A stretch of DNA of 5,922 nt from Opitutaceae bacterium (lineage in GTDB: Bacteria; Verrucomicrobiota; Verrucomicrobiae; Opitutales; Opitutaceae), in NCBI GenBank assembly GCA_031266495.1, contig JAISAX010000876.1, positions 1 through 5,922 on the forward strand. Direction: 5' to 3'. Under the pieces are notes generated by a model. It was not told where the DNA came from, searched no databases, and worked only from the letters and a program-made list of their open reading frames with translations. Below, one piece after another: positions 4,943 to 5,922 of the stretch; the first letter of the stretch is position 1, and every line of letters begins with the position of its first letter. The position numbers and the translations under genes were made by a program.

Positions 4943-5857
4943 TCAGGTTTTTTTGGCGCGGGCGGTGGCGGTCACGTCCACTTCGAGCGGCACGGGGATG
5001 GTGATTTCGGCTTCGCCTGCGCCGTTGCCGGAGCCAGAGCCAGAGGCGGGGGCGGGGGCGTCGGGGGTGTTTCCTTCGGCGTCGGTACCGGTGTCGGGGG
5101 TGTCCGGGGTGTCCGGGGCGTCGGGCGTCTTGCGTTTGCCGTGGCGGGCGGCGGCTCGGGCGTAGTAATCAATGCGGGCGTTGAGCGCGGCTATAAAGGT
5201 GTCGATCGCCGTGGCGGCGGCGGCTTCGGTCGCGGTCAGCGACAGGGCGTTCACTTTCTCGAAAATGGCACGGAGGTTTTGTTCGATGAGGGGGCGCAGG
5301 TCGCGCATCGCTCCGGTGGCGGGCCGGGCGGCCGTCTCGGCGTAGCGGGCGGCGAGGTCGGTCGTGAACCGGTTGTTGGCGTTGGCAAGGGCGTTCACCC
5401 AGCCGTTGAGTCCGAGGGTGTCCACCTGGGGGGCGGAGACGGCGGGGGCTTGCAGGTCTTCGACGAGGTTGGTGATGGCGGCGGTTTCCTCGTTGTAGGT
5501 GCCGGTGGCGATGTCGCGTTTGTACTTGTCGAGAGTGACAAGGAGCTGCGCGGCGACGGGGCGCTTGTTGGCTTCGTAATGGCGTCCGGCGTAGAGCGTG
5601 GCGAGGTCGCGCAGGGCACCGTAAAGCTGGTCGCGTTGGGCGTCTTCCTCGGCGAGGATCGGGGTGAGGGCGCTCCGGCGGGCGGGTTGCAGGGCGGCGT
5701 CGGCCTCGACCCGCAGGCGGTTGAATTCTCCATAGAGGACGCCTCCCACGCCGGTTTTTACAGGGTCGCTGTTCTTGAGGAGGTTTTGCAGGTCCGTCTG
5801 GAACTGGTACAGCTCCTCGTTGCGCAGGCGGCCGATTTCAAGTGTGTGCAATTTCAT
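4943..5857 (-). CDS. DUF6261-like hypothetical protein with Asp/Thr/Pro-rich C-terminal tail
   Basis: The 304-residue protein starts at ATG (5855-5857) and ends at TGA (4943-4945). The first 240 residues look largely helical, with no signal peptide or membrane segment. The N-terminus, MKLHTLEIGRLRNEELYQF, with its RLRNEE motif, resembles the DUF6261 family known mostly from Bacteroidetes; this is recognised from memory with moderate confidence. The function of that family is not established. Residues 244-269 form a low-complexity tail of D-(A/T)-P units, followed by a Gly/Ser stretch (272-281) and a short strand-like end (EITIPVPLEVDVTATARAKKT without its last residues being conserved in anything I know). 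The tail DNA is a 9-base tandem repeat. No Shine-Dalgarno sequence is seen; TATAAA lies 6 bases before the ATG. The protein is probably cytoplasmic. The gene points the same way as the PEP-CTERM gene, 125 bases away, but a joint transcript is not shown. Confidence 0.75.
   Translation of the reverse strand: MKLHTLEIGRLRNEELYQFQTDLQNLLKNSDPVKTGVGGVLYGEFNRLRVEADAALQPARRSALTPILAEEDAQRDQLYGALRDLATLYAGRHYEANKRPVAAQLLVTLDKYKRDIATGTYNEETAAITNLVEDLQAPAVSAPQVDTLGLNGWVNALANANNRFTTDLAARYAETAARPATGAMRDLRPLIEQNLRAIFEKVNALSLTATEAAAATAIDTFIAALNARIDYYARAAARHGKRKTPDAPDTPDTPDTGTDAEGNTPDAPAPASGSGSGNGAGEAEITIPVPLEVDVTATARAKKT
5090..5125 (-). repeat. 9-bp tandem repeat encoding the D-x-P tail
   Basis: On the plus strand four units GGTGTCGGG, GGTGTCCGG, GGTGTCCGG and GGCGTCGGG follow each other without gaps. 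On the coding strand they give the DAP-DTP-DTP-DT part of the tail. A looser copy of the pattern continues toward 5042 (TPDAPAP). Confidence 0.7.
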
Positions 5858-5863
5858 GGTGTC

Positions 5864-5869
5864 TTTATA
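5864..5869 (-). promoter_or_regulatory. Possible -10 box immediately before the DUF6261-like gene
   Basis: On the minus strand TATAAA ends 6 bases upstream of the ATG, preceded by CATAAC. If it is a -10 element, transcription would begin at or next to the start codon, giving a leaderless mRNA and explaining the absent ribosome binding site. No clear -35 hexamer is seen at the usual distance, so the call is weak. Confidence 0.2.
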
Positions 5870-5904
5870 GTTATGGAGGGTGTTTTCGGGTTTCGGACGG
5901 GTTT

Positions 5905-5918
5905 CCGGGGAGCCCCGG
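5905..5918. repeat. Short GC palindrome near the window edge
   Basis: CCGGGG-AG-CCCCGG could form a small stem-loop. It follows a CGGGTTTC direct repeat (5887-5894 and 5898-5905). With the window ending at 5922, it cannot be said whether this belongs to the end of another gene or to the leader of the minus-strand gene. Confidence 0.35.
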
Positions 5919-5922
5919 TGGT

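Overview
The window is a 5.9-kb piece of a GC-rich bacterial genome, most likely from a verrucomicrobial (Opitutaceae-like) organism. This is inferred from the combination of a PEP-CTERM surface protein with FG-GAP-like repeats, a heparinase II/III-family enzyme, a DUF3863-like protein, a DUF6261-like protein, weak or absent Shine-Dalgarno signals and abundant GC-rich intergenic palindromes. No rRNA, tRNA, CRISPR array, transposase or phage gene is visible.

Layout. Positions 3-743 (+) hold the C-terminal part of a heparinase II/III-like polysaccharide lyase whose 5' end lies outside the window. After a 188-base gap with a short hairpin and a run of nine C, positions 932-2263 (+) hold a DUF3863-like putative glycoside hydrolase/deacetylase whose start is uncertain. 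Positions 2264-2786 hold no gene. They are filled by a cluster of modular palindromic repeat elements, here called 0, A and B, ending 5 bases short of the stop of the next, convergent gene. Positions 2787-4817 (-) encode a 676-residue secreted protein with seven FG-GAP-like repeats and a C-terminal PEP-CTERM anchor. An upstream tract of 7-base repeats separates it from 4943-5857 (-), a DUF6261-like protein with a low-complexity Asp/Thr/Pro tail. The last 65 bases are its leader.

How the genes may work together: the two plus-strand genes look like part of a carbohydrate-degradation cluster (a lyase plus a putative hydrolase/deacetylase). The PEP-CTERM protein is a probable exosortase-processed envelope protein with no demonstrated link to that cluster. 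The most interesting part is the non-coding layer. Three tandem elements share a hairpin module with compensatory base changes, conserved GAAGTTACGC-type termini and 40-50-bp near-perfect inverted arms. There are also several short tandem repeats (7 and 9 bp) and three C-tracts, each on the sense strand downstream of a gene. One C-tract sits where a single-base length change would join an upstream ATG to the DUF3863 frame.
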